Below the pieces are notes generated by a model, which did not search any database, was not told the origin of the DNA, and saw nothing but the letters and a program-made list of their open reading frames with translations. This document shows positions 47,544 through 55,551 of a DNA stretch of 64,000 bases, one piece after another. The DNA is from CAMLIZ01 sp966212505 (GTDB taxonomy: Bacteria; Pseudomonadota; Gammaproteobacteria; Burkholderiales; Burkholderiaceae_C), in assembly GCA_966212505.1 (NCBI GenBank), contig CBIHRS010000010.1, positions 1 to 64,000 of the forward strand, in the 5' to 3' direction. Position numbers and translations under genes: made by a program. Numbering within the stretch: position 1 is the first letter of the stretch; the number at the start of each line of letters is the position of its first letter.

Positions 47544-48002
47544 ATGAGCCTCCACACCGCCGAAGTCCACTGGGAACGCCACGGCGCCGTGTTCACCGAC
47601 AAGCGCTACAGCCGCGCCCACCGCTGGTCGTTCGACGGCGGCGTGGTGGTGCCGGCTTCGAGTTCGCCGCATGCGGTGCCGCTGCCCTACTCCGACCCGG
47701 CCAACGTCGACCCGGAGGAAGCCTACGTGGCCGCCCTGTCGAGTTGCCACATGCTCACCTTCCTGTGGCTGGCCGCGCGCCAGGGCTTCGTGGTCGAGAG
47801 CTACACCGATGCGGCCGAAGGGCGGATGCAGGTCAACGAGGCGGGCAAGGAAGCGGTGACCCACGTGACGCTGCGCCCGCGCATCGTGTTCTCGGGCCGG
47901 CAGCCGACCGCAGACGAGCTCGATGCGCTGCACCACCAGGCACACGACGAGTGCTACCTCGCCAACTCGGTCAAGACGGTGATCGAGGTGAAGGCGCCGT
48001 GA
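47544..48002 (+). CDS. OsmC-family peroxiredoxin-like protein
   Basis: A 152-residue OsmC/Ohr-like protein. The two peroxidatic/resolving cysteines are in ALSSCHMLTFLW and AHDECYLANSVK, with the conserved Arg/Glu region upstream (YVAALSS). It reduces organic hydroperoxides in the cytosol. GAAGGAAAC lies upstream of the ATG, 20 bp after the GntR stop. Its end overlaps the convergent LivM-like gene by 32 bp. Confidence 0.88.
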   Translation: MSLHTAEVHWERHGAVFTDKRYSRAHRWSFDGGVVVPASSSPHAVPLPYSDPANVDPEEAYVAALSSCHMLTFLWLAARQGFVVESYTDAAEGRMQVNEAGKEAVTHVTLRPRIVFSGRQPTADELDALHHQAHDECYLANSVKTVIEVKAP

Positions 48003-49038
48003 ATGGCTGCGGCCACAGCCCGCGCGGCCGCAGCAGCATCGTCGCGATCATCGCCAGCGCGATCAGCAGCGGCCGCAGCACGCCCGCATCCAGCCGGCCG
48101 TCGGTCATCGTCTGCAGCGGCCCCACGATGTAGCGCAACACTTCGGGCAGCGCGGTGAGCACCAGCGCGCCGAGGATCACGCCGGGAATGTGGCCCAGGC
48201 CACCGAACACCACCATCGCGACGATGATCACCGACTCCTGCAGGCTGAACGACTCGGGCGACACGAAGCCCTGCAGCGTGCTGAACATCGCGCCCGCCAC
48301 GCCACCGAAGCTGGCGCCAATGCCGAAGGCCAGCAGCTTCATGTTGCGCACGTGGATGCCCATCGCCTGCGCGGCCAGCTCGTCGTCGCGCATCGCCATC
48401 CACGCGCGGCCGATGCGCGAATCCCCAAGCCGGCGGCACACGACCACGGTGAGCACCGTGAACGCCAGCAGCAGGTAGTAGTACTGCGTGACCGAGCTCA
48501 GCGCCCAGGGCCCGACGGCCAGCGGCCGGCCCAGGTCCAGGCCGAGCAGGTGGATCGAATCGATGCGGCCCAGGCCCTTGGCGCCGTCGGTGATGTTGAC
48601 CGGCTCGGTGAGGTTGATCATCAGCAGCCGCACGATCTCGCCGAAGCCCAGCGTCACGATGGCGAGGTAGTCGCCGCGCAGCTTCAACGTGGGCGCACCC
48701 AGCAGCAGCCCGCAGCCGGCGGCGAGCGCGGCGCCCAGCGGCAGCGTGAGCCACCACGGCGCGTGCAGCCCGGCGGGAAACATCGCGGCGATGCCCGCGA
48801 AATGCTCGCTGAGGTGCGGCGAGCTGAGCAGCGCGAAGCTGTAGGCCCCCACGGCGTAGAAGGCCACGTAGCCCAGGTCGAGCAGGCCGGCATAGCCGAC
48901 GACGATGTTCAGGCCCAGCGCCAGCATCACATACAGCAGGCAGGTGTCCGCAATGCGGACCCAGTGGTTGCCCATGGCCTGCAGCAACAGGGGCAGCAGC
49001 AGGAGCGCCGCAGCGCCGATCAACGAAGTAGCTCGCAT
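47971..49038 (-). CDS. LivM-type branched-chain amino acid ABC permease (orphan)
   Basis: A 355-residue inner-membrane permease with about ten hydrophobic helices. It has the LivM signatures GLNIVVGYAGLLDLGYVAFYA, PTLKLRGDYLAIVTLGFGEIVR and GVAGAMFSTLQGFVSPESF. LivM normally works with LivH, LivG, LivF and a binding protein, none of which is adjacent. It may be a stranded fragment of a lost operon or partner to genes elsewhere. Downstream overlap with OsmC is convergent. Confidence 0.88.
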   Translation of the reverse strand: MRATSLIGAAALLLLPLLLQAMGNHWVRIADTCLLYVMLALGLNIVVGYAGLLDLGYVAFYAVGAYSFALLSSPHLSEHFAGIAAMFPAGLHAPWWLTLPLGAALAAGCGLLLGAPTLKLRGDYLAIVTLGFGEIVRLLMINLTEPVNITDGAKGLGRIDSIHLLGLDLGRPLAVGPWALSSVTQYYYLLLAFTVLTVVVCRRLGDSRIGRAWMAMRDDELAAQAMGIHVRNMKLLAFGIGASFGGVAGAMFSTLQGFVSPESFSLQESVIIVAMVVFGGLGHIPGVILGALVLTALPEVLRYIVGPLQTMTDGRLDAGVLRPLLIALAMIATMLLRPRGLWPQPFTAPSPRSPS

Positions 49039-49135
49039 GCGCCGAGGCTAAACTGGACCGCATCCCTCGAAAAGGCGCGCGCCTTCCGTTCATTGCGGAA
49101 CGAAACGCCGGAATCGGGATGCTGGAGGAGCACAC

Positions 49136-50023
49136 ATGGACAAGCTCAGCGGCCTGCTGGCCTTCGTGAAGACGGCCGAACTCGGCAGCTTCGTCGCCGC
49201 CAGCGGCGATCTCGAGGTCTCGGCCTCGGCCGTGGGCAAGAGCGTCGCGCGGCTGGAGCAGGAGATGGGCGTGCGCCTCCTGCAGCGCAGCACCCGGCGC
49301 ATGCAGCTCACCGCCGAAGGCCGGCTGTTCCACGAGCGCTGCCGGCGCATCCTCGACGAGCTGCAGGACGCGCAGGCCCAGCTCTCCCAGGCGCGGCAGG
49401 CGCCGCGCGGGCGGCTGCGCGTGAGCGCACCGGTGGTGGGCTACCACTTCCTGCTGCCGCTGATTCCGGAATTCACCGCGCGCTATCCCGAGGTGGAACT
49501 CGACATCACCTTCAACGACCGCGCGCCCGACCTGATCGGCAAGGGCATCGACGTCGCGATCCGCAGCGGCGACCTGCCCGACTCGCGCCTGGTGGCACGG
49601 CCGCTGAACACCTTCCGCCTGCTGCTGTGTGCCGCCCCCGGCTACCTGGCGCAACACGGCACGCCGCGCCACCTGCGCGACCTGGGCCGGCATGCGGCCA
49701 TCCGCTTCCGGCACCCCGGTACCGGCCGGCTGCTCGACTGGCCGTTGCTGCAGGCCCGCGCCGCCGGCCTGCAGATGCCGAAGACCGTGCTGGCCTGCGA
49801 CAACATCGAGGCGGTGCTCGGCGCCACGCTGCGCGGCCTGGGCCTGGCCTGCCTGCCCGACTTCCTGGTGCGCGAGGCGCTGGCCGAGGGCCGCCTGCAA
49901 GGCGTGCTCGTCCGGCAGGTGGGCGCCAGCGGACAGTTCAAGGCACTGTGGCCCACCGGACGGCACCTGCCGGCCCGGGTCCGGGCCTTCGTCGATCACC
50001 TGGGGGAGCGGCTGCACGGCTGA
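49136..50023 (+). CDS. LysR-family transcriptional regulator
   Basis: A 295-residue LysR protein: MDKLSGLLAFVKTAELGSF start, helix-turn-helix ASAVGKSVARLEQEMGVRLLQRSTRRM and an effector domain (LRVSAPVVGYHFLLPLIPEF). This is the CrgA-like subgroup. It has GGAGGAG 8 bp upstream of the ATG. It is divergent from the LivM-like gene across a 97-bp gap and could regulate it. Confidence 0.9.
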   Translation: MDKLSGLLAFVKTAELGSFVAASGDLEVSASAVGKSVARLEQEMGVRLLQRSTRRMQLTAEGRLFHERCRRILDELQDAQAQLSQARQAPRGRLRVSAPVVGYHFLLPLIPEFTARYPEVELDITFNDRAPDLIGKGIDVAIRSGDLPDSRLVARPLNTFRLLLCAAPGYLAQHGTPRHLRDLGRHAAIRFRHPGTGRLLDWPLLQARAAGLQMPKTVLACDNIEAVLGATLRGLGLACLPDFLVREALAEGRLQGVLVRQVGASGQFKALWPTGRHLPARVRAFVDHLGERLHG

Positions 50024-50083
50024 GCATCCGTGAGATTCGCCCCTTCCCTCGCCGCCCGGTCGCATGTAGTCTGGTTGCGAGCC

Positions 50084-50587
50084 ATGACCACCCTGCGCAC
50101 GCTTCAAGCACTGCTGGCCTTGTCCGGCGTCTTCGGCCTTTGGTATTCCATGTCTCGCCGAAGCAAGCCTGCGGCCACATGGCACGTCATCGTCACAGCA
50201 ACTCTTTCAGCGGTTGCGCTTGCCGCGACACAAGTGGCCCCCCTTGTCTGGCTGACCCTGTTCGGCATCACCACCAACGCCACGATCACCAGGGTTGAAT
50301 GCACGCAAGGGCAGAAGCACTACGTGCATTTCGAGTTTGTCGCAGGAAGCCAGGTGCAGAACGGCGTGAAGTCAGCCTCCTTCGGTCCGCCGTGTGAATC
50401 GCTGCAAGTCGGGGCGTCCGGCATCGTCACTTACCTGCCGGCCGAACCCGAAGTCCACGCGTGGGGCAATCTGAACCAGCAACTCGCCGACAACATGTCC
50501 GGATTGCTTTTTGTCGCCCTTGCGTTTCCGCTCGTCGTCCACGTTGGCATGCGCTGGCGCGCCCGCAGGTCCGGCGCGGATGGCTAG
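50084..50587 (+). CDS. Membrane protein, DUF3592-like
   Basis: A 167-residue protein with four hydrophobic segments (about residues 6-24, 32-55, 58-72 and 130-150). A small extracytoplasmic beta domain (HYVHFEFVAGSQVQNG, GIVTYLPAEPEVH) between the last two is as in DUF3592 proteins. The start at 50,084 gives a normal first helix; an in-frame start 54 bp upstream would add a shorter leader. Lower-GC codons than neighbours suggest a younger acquisition. Function unknown. Confidence 0.6.
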   Translation: MTTLRTLQALLALSGVFGLWYSMSRRSKPAATWHVIVTATLSAVALAATQVAPLVWLTLFGITTNATITRVECTQGQKHYVHFEFVAGSQVQNGVKSASFGPPCESLQVGASGIVTYLPAEPEVHAWGNLNQQLADNMSGLLFVALAFPLVVHVGMRWRARRSGADG

Positions 50588-50880
50588 GGCTGGCGCCGAC
50601 TTCTGCGATGCACTTGTATCGCCACCAGGGCAAGTCCGCCGAGCAGGACGACATTGCTCCAGTGAAGAAGGCTCGCCCGATCGACCTGCTCCGAAGTGAG
50701 GTAGACGGTCCGGCCATGCGACACGACGGGAACGACATGCCCGGTGCGCGGATCAGGCTGAGGGGTGGCGCTTGAATACGAGGCTGAGCCGGCAAGCACA
50801 TTGAACACGGACCACCAGGAGCACGGCGATCCCGGGGACCAGGGCCGTGACCGAGGCCGCACCGCCACATCTGCAACGCT
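50584..50880 (-). pseudogene. Frameshifted small membrane-protein remnant
   Basis: On the minus strand just after cheB, one frame codes a hydrophobic stretch (VTALVPGIAVLLVV) and another frame continues with a polar loop and a second hydrophobic helix (TPQPDPRTGHVVPVVSHGR, then LHWSNVVLLGGLALVAIQVH), ending at 50,584. Joined by a one-base shift near 50,795-50,805 they make a plausible two-helix protein. No start codon is clear. I treat it as a decayed gene or a sequence error. It overlaps the end of the DUF3592-like gene. Confidence 0.4.
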
Positions 50881-51968
50881 CAAGCCAGCTCGCGCGCCCG
50901 CATCACCTCGCGCGCCACCTCGCCCAGCGGCACCGTGCGCTCCACCGCGCCGCGGCGCACCGCCTCCTTGGGCATGCCGAAGACCACGCAGCTGGCCTCG
51001 TCCTGCGCCAACGTGCGGGCGCCGGCCTGGCGCATCTCGAGCAGGCCGGCGGCGCCATCGTCGCCCATGCCGGTCATGATGATGCCCAGCGCATTGGCGC
51101 CGGCGCAGCGCGCCACCGAGCGGAACAGCACGTCGACCGAAGGCCGGTGGCGGTTGACCAGCGGGCCGTCGACCACGTCGACGTGGTATTGCGCGCCGCT
51201 GCGGCGGAGCACGAGGTGCCGGCCGCCCGGCGCGATCAGTGCGCGGCCGGGCAGCAGGCGGTCGCCATGCTCGGCCTCCTTGACCTGCACCTCGCACAGG
51301 CTGTCGAGCCGCTGCGCGAAGGCGGCGGTGAACTTCTCGGGCATGTGCTGCACGATCACCATGCCGGGGGCATCGGGCGGCAGCGCGGTGAGTACTTCCT
51401 CCAGCGCCTGGGTGCCGCCGGTGGAGGTGCCGATGGCCACCACGCGTTCGGTGGTCTGCGCCATCGCGGCAGGGCCGCCAGGCGCGAGGATCACGTCGGC
51501 GGTGTATTTCACGGTGGGCTGCGGCGGCCTCGCCCCGCTCGCGCGGCGCGCGAGGTTGCGCACGTTGGCGCGCGCCGCGGCGCGCACCGTGGCCAGCAGC
51601 TCGTCGGCCGCCTCGTGCAGGAACTGCTTCAGGCCCAGCTTGGGCTTGGCCACCGTGGCCACCGCGCCGGCGGCCATGGCCTCGAGCGTGGTCCTGGCGC
51701 CTTTCTCGGTCAGCGTGGAGCAGATCACCACCGGCAGCGGATCCTCGGCCATCAGCTTGCGCAGGAAGGTGAGGCCGTCCATGCGCGGCATCTCCACGTC
51801 GAGCACGATCACGTCGGGCCGCTGCAGTTTCATGCGCTGCATCGCCAGCAGTGGATCGGCCACCGCATGCGTGACCTCGATGTCGGGCGCGGCGTCGAGC
51901 AGGCCGGTGAGCACCTGCCGCACCACCGCCGAGTCGTCGACCACCATCACCTTGATGCCCGTGTTCAT
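50880..51968 (-). CDS. cheB: Chemotaxis methylesterase CheB
   Basis: A 362-residue protein-glutamate methylesterase/glutaminase. Receiver domain: VVDDSAVVRQVL, phospho-Asp in IVLDVEMPRMDG, Lys in VAKPK. Catalytic domain: Ser in AIGTSTGGTQAL, His in VIVQHMP, Asp in IMTGMGDDGAAG. It removes methyl groups from receptors when phosphorylated by CheA, resetting adaptation. The start overlaps the CheD stop as ATGA, so the two are translationally coupled. It is the last gene of the che operon. Confidence 0.96.
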   Translation of the reverse strand: MNTGIKVMVVDDSAVVRQVLTGLLDAAPDIEVTHAVADPLLAMQRMKLQRPDVIVLDVEMPRMDGLTFLRKLMAEDPLPVVICSTLTEKGARTTLEAMAAGAVATVAKPKLGLKQFLHEAADELLATVRAAARANVRNLARRASGARPPQPTVKYTADVILAPGGPAAMAQTTERVVAIGTSTGGTQALEEVLTALPPDAPGMVIVQHMPEKFTAAFAQRLDSLCEVQVKEAEHGDRLLPGRALIAPGGRHLVLRRSGAQYHVDVVDGPLVNRHRPSVDVLFRSVARCAGANALGIIMTGMGDDGAAGLLEMRQAGARTLAQDEASCVVFGMPKEAVRRGAVERTVPLGEVAREVMRARELA

Positions 51969-52480
51969 AGGCTCCCATTCACCGTTTGCGGCACCGGCCT
52001 GACCTGCCGGCACCAGACGTGGCCGGTGGCCACGTCGAAGAGGATCTGCCGGTGCCCCTGGCCGAACAGGCTTTCCGACACCAGCGCGATGCCATGCGCG
52101 CGCAGCAGCAGGCGCGCGGCTTCGCCGTTGCGGCGGCCCACGTCGAGCTGGCCCGACGTGGCGACGCCCGAGAACATCTGCCCGCCGCCGAAGACCTTGG
52201 CCTCGCATTGCGAGCGGCGCACGCCGCGGCGTTCCAGCTCGGACAGCATCAGCGCCAGAGCATCTTCGCCGTAGCGGCCGCTGGGCTCCGCATCCTGCGG
52301 GCCGGTGGGCGGACGGCAGGCCAGCATGTAGTGCGACATCGCGCCGATGCGCCGCGCCGGGCACCACAGCGTCACCGACACGCAGGAACCCAGCACCGTG
52401 CGAATGCGGTGGTGCTCGTCGCCGACGAAATACTCGCCGGGCTTCAGCAGCACATCGGAGGGACGACGACGGTACGGCAT
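51965..52480 (-). CDS. cheD: Chemoreceptor glutamine deamidase CheD
   Basis: A 171-residue CheD. Catalytic Cys in LGSCVSVTLW and His in MSHYMLACR are seen, with the family glycine-rich QIL/FGGGQMFSG region (AKVFGGGQMF). It deamidates glutamines in receptors so that they can be methylated. Start codon ATG at 52,480; it lies 20 bp after cheR. Confidence 0.95.
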   Translation of the reverse strand: MPYRRRPSDVLLKPGEYFVGDEHHRIRTVLGSCVSVTLWCPARRIGAMSHYMLACRPPTGPQDAEPSGRYGEDALALMLSELERRGVRRSQCEAKVFGGGQMFSGVATSGQLDVGRRNGEAARLLLRAHGIALVSESLFGQGHRQILFDVATGHVWCRQVRPVPQTVNGSL

Positions 52481-52500
52481 GTCGGGCCCGGAGCAGATGG

Positions 52501-53319
52501 TCAGCAGCGCAGCGGCTTGCGGTAGATCGACGGCGCCACCTGCTCGACCGCGGTGCTGATCTCGTTGAGGCTCTCGGAATGGCCGATGCAGAGAAGGCCA
52601 CCCGGCTTGAGCTGCCCGAGCACGCGCGCGACGACCTGGCGCTTGGTCGGGATGTTGAAGTAGATCATCACGTTGCGCAGGAACACCACGTCGAACTGGC
52701 CCAGCCGCGGCAGCTCCGCATTGAGGTTGGCCTGCATGAAGTTCACCTGCGCGCGCAGGTTGCGGTCGACCAGCAGCGTGCCCTCCTGCTCGCCGAAGCC
52801 GCGCAGGCAGAAGCGCTTCAGGTACGACGCGGGAATCTGCCGCGTGCGGCTGAGCACATAGTGCCCGCTGCGCGCCTGCTGCACCATGCGGCTGCTGATG
52901 TCGGTGCCCATCACTTCCCAGCCGGTGGGCCCGATCACGTCGGCCAGCACCATCGCCATGCTGTAGGCCTCCTCACCGCTGGAGCTGGCCGCGCTCCAGG
53001 CCCGGAAAGTCTGGCCCGCGTCGGCCCGCTCGGCGGCCACCTGGCGCAGCAGGTCGAAGTGCTTCTGCTCGCGGAAGAAGTAGGTCTCGTTGGTGGTCAG
53101 CAGGTCGACCGCCGTCTGCACCTCGATGGGTGCGCTGCCGGCGTCGAGCAGGTCGCAGTAGTCGGCATATTTCTCGAAGCCATGGGCGCGCAGGCGCTTG
53201 CCGAGCCGGCCGCAGACCAGCGCCTTCTTCGCCGGCGACAGCGTGATGCCGGCCGCCTCGAAGATGAAGCGCTGCAGCCGGCCGAATTCGTGATCGGTGA
53301 TGGTGGTGCCGTGCATCAT
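52501..53319 (-). CDS. cheR: Chemotaxis methyltransferase CheR
   Basis: A 272-residue SAM-dependent receptor methyltransferase. It shows the N-terminal helical CheR_N domain (residues about 8-65), NETYFFREQ, the SAM-binding FRAWSAASSSGEEAYSMAM and the acceptor region FLRNVMIYFN. No C-terminal TPR extension is present. It could bind receptor tails at its beta subdomain; the three receptors in this operon end in aromatic-x-x-aromatic tails (see findings). Confidence 0.96.
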   Translation of the reverse strand: MMHGTTITDHEFGRLQRFIFEAAGITLSPAKKALVCGRLGKRLRAHGFEKYADYCDLLDAGSAPIEVQTAVDLLTTNETYFFREQKHFDLLRQVAAERADAGQTFRAWSAASSSGEEAYSMAMVLADVIGPTGWEVMGTDISSRMVQQARSGHYVLSRTRQIPASYLKRFCLRGFGEQEGTLLVDRNLRAQVNFMQANLNAELPRLGQFDVVFLRNVMIYFNIPTKRQVVARVLGQLKPGGLLCIGHSESLNEISTAVEQVAPSIYRKPLRC

Positions 53320-53329
53320 CGTAGCGTCC

Positions 53330-55528
53330 TCAGTAGCGGGTGAAGCTGGCCTCGTCGACGCCCGCGAGCGCCAGCGATGGCGCAGCAGCGGCCGGTACCG
53401 GCTTGCGCGCCGGCCGGACCGGCGCCTTGTACGCCGCGGCCTTGTACACGGGCACCGGGGCCGCAGGCATGCGAAGGGCCGGCGCCTGCGCCGCCAGCTT
53501 GAAGAAGGCCATGGCCTGCTGCAGCTGCTCGGCCTGGCTGCTCATCTCCTCGGCGGTGGCGGCCAGCTCTTCGGAGCTCGACGCGTTCTGCTGCGTGGTC
53601 TGGCTCAGCTGGCTCACGGCCGCGTTGATCTGGCCCACACCGGACGACTGCTCTTCCGACGCCGCAGTGATCTCCTGCACCAGGTCGGAGGTCTTGCGGA
53701 TGCTGGGCACCATCGAATCGAGCAGCGTGCCCGCCTTCACCGCCAGCTCCACGCTGCTGCCCGCCACTTCGCCGATCTCCTGCGCCGCCACCTGGCTGCG
53801 CTCGGCCAGCTTGCGCACCTCGGCGGCCACCACCGCGAAGCCCTTGCCGTGTTCGCCGGCGCGCGCCGCTTCGATCGCCGCATTGAGTGCCAACAGGTTG
53901 GTCTGGTACGCGATGTCGTCGATGATCCCGATCTTCTGCGCGATCTGCTTCATCGCCGCCACCGTCGCCTTCACCGCCTCGCCGCCTTCGGCCGCCTCGC
54001 CGGCCGCCTTGGTCGCCATGCCGTCGGTGACCTTCGCGTTGTCGGCGTTCTGCGCGATCGATGCGGTCATCTGCTCGATCGATGCGCTCGTTTCTTCCAC
54101 GCCCGCCGCCTGCTCGCTCGCGGCCTGCGACAGCGACTGCGCGGTGGCGCTCACCTCTTCGCTCGCACTGGCCAGCGTCACGGCGCCGGCATTGATCTCG
54201 GCCACCACCGCCGAGAGCTTGGCCACCGTGTCGTTCACGAAGGACTTCATCTCGCCGAAGGCGCCCTCGTAGGGCTTGTCGATGGTCTGCGTCAGGTCGC
54301 CCTGCGACAGCGCACCGGTCACGCGCACCACATCGTCGATGCTGGTGCCGGTGGTGGCCATCAGCCGGTTCAGGCCATCGCCCATCTCGCGCTGGAAGCC
54401 CTGCAGGCCGGCCAGGTCGATGCGGGCATCGAAGTCGCCGCGGTTGGCAGCCTCGACCACGCGGCGCTGGCCGTCGATCACCTGCTGCAGCTTGCCGACC
54501 GTGCCGTTGACGTATTCCTTCATCTCGCCGAAGGCGCCCTCGTAGGGCTTGACGATGGTCTGCGACAGGTCGCCTTGCGCCAGCGCGCCGGTCACGCGCA
54601 CCACGTCGGCCACGCCGGCGCCGGTGGTGACCATCAGCTGGTTCAGGCCTTCGCCCATCTCCTTCTGGAAGCCCTGCAGGCCGTCGAGCTCCACGCGCGC
54701 ACCGAAGTCGCCGCGGTTGGCCGCTTCGACGACCCGGCGCTGGCCTTCGATCACCTGGCGCAGCCGCGCCACGGTCTGGCTCACCGCGAACAGCATGCTG
54801 CGGTCGTCGCCGCTGCGCAGCCCGACCTCGGCCGACAGATCGCCGCGCGCGACGCGGCCCAGCACCTCGACCGCATAGGCCGGCTCGCCACCGAGCTGCC
54901 GCGTGACGGAGCGCGACACCACGATCGCGACGCCCACGCCGGCGGCCGTGGCGCACAGCATCAGCACCAGGCTGAACATCGAGGCCTGGCGGCTGCGCTC
55001 GGCGGCCTGCGCCACCGCGCCGGCGGTGCCGGCGACGATCTTGTCGCTCACCTGGTCGAGCAGCTCGGCCGGCGCGCGGTCCATGCCCTTGACCGCCGCA
55101 TCGCCGGCCGCCGCGTCGAAGCCCGAGGCCTTGAAAGCCTCGAAGCCCTTGCGATAGCCCTCGCCCATCGTGGTGTGGGCCTGAGCGAACCGGTCGACCA
55201 GCGTCCGCGCCTCGCCTTCGGGCAGCGCGTCGTGCAGCTTGCGGGCCGTCTCGCCCACCTGCCGCTCATGCTTCAGGAAGGCTTCCCAGTACTTGTCGAG
55301 CTGCTTCGGGTCCTTGCCGCGCAGCAGCGTGTTCTTCCATTCCTGCACCTGGGTCTTGAAGTCGACCAGCATCGCCGACACCGCGCGTTCGTTCGCATCG
55401 TCGACCTGGATCACGCGGGCGTAGGTGTCGATCGAGCGGTTCAGCATCGCGATGCCGAAGAGGCCGGCGCCTATCGTTCCGAGCAGCGTGGCGACGAAGG
55501 CAAGAACGAGCTTGTGGCTGAGTTTCAT
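53330..55528 (-). CDS. Methyl-accepting chemotaxis protein with duplicated HAMP-like unit
   Basis: A 732-residue receptor. One N-terminal helix, a periplasmic helical sensor of about 150 residues (4HB-like), a second helix at about 185-205 and a HAMP. Then come two tandem 91-residue units (residues 262-352 and 353-443; both open GQRRVVEAANRGDF), and the long signalling coiled coil with the hairpin tip IDDIAYQTNLLALNAAIEAA near residue 537. The C-terminus is a 40-residue Pro/Ala linker ending ASFTRY. Adaptation sites lie in flanking helices. It binds CheW and CheA at the tip. The neighbouring receptor has only one such unit. Confidence 0.93.
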   Translation of the reverse strand: MKLSHKLVLAFVATLLGTIGAGLFGIAMLNRSIDTYARVIQVDDANERAVSAMLVDFKTQVQEWKNTLLRGKDPKQLDKYWEAFLKHERQVGETARKLHDALPEGEARTLVDRFAQAHTTMGEGYRKGFEAFKASGFDAAAGDAAVKGMDRAPAELLDQVSDKIVAGTAGAVAQAAERSRQASMFSLVLMLCATAAGVGVAIVVSRSVTRQLGGEPAYAVEVLGRVARGDLSAEVGLRSGDDRSMLFAVSQTVARLRQVIEGQRRVVEAANRGDFGARVELDGLQGFQKEMGEGLNQLMVTTGAGVADVVRVTGALAQGDLSQTIVKPYEGAFGEMKEYVNGTVGKLQQVIDGQRRVVEAANRGDFDARIDLAGLQGFQREMGDGLNRLMATTGTSIDDVVRVTGALSQGDLTQTIDKPYEGAFGEMKSFVNDTVAKLSAVVAEINAGAVTLASASEEVSATAQSLSQAASEQAAGVEETSASIEQMTASIAQNADNAKVTDGMATKAAGEAAEGGEAVKATVAAMKQIAQKIGIIDDIAYQTNLLALNAAIEAARAGEHGKGFAVVAAEVRKLAERSQVAAQEIGEVAGSSVELAVKAGTLLDSMVPSIRKTSDLVQEITAASEEQSSGVGQINAAVSQLSQTTQQNASSSEELAATAEEMSSQAEQLQQAMAFFKLAAQAPALRMPAAPVPVYKAAAYKAPVRPARKPVPAAAAPSLALAGVDEASFTRY
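54200..54745 (-). repeat. Tandem 273-bp duplication inside MCP gene
   Basis: Bases 54,473-54,745 and 54,200-54,472 encode two similar 91-residue units: GQRRVVEAANRGDF...GALAQGDLSQTI...EGAFGEMKEYVNGTVGKL and the copy with GALSQGDLTQTI...EGAFGEMKSFVNDTVAKL. Divergence between copies shows it is not brand new. Confidence 0.8.
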
Positions 55529-55551
55529 GATCTCTGTCCTGCAATGGGCGA

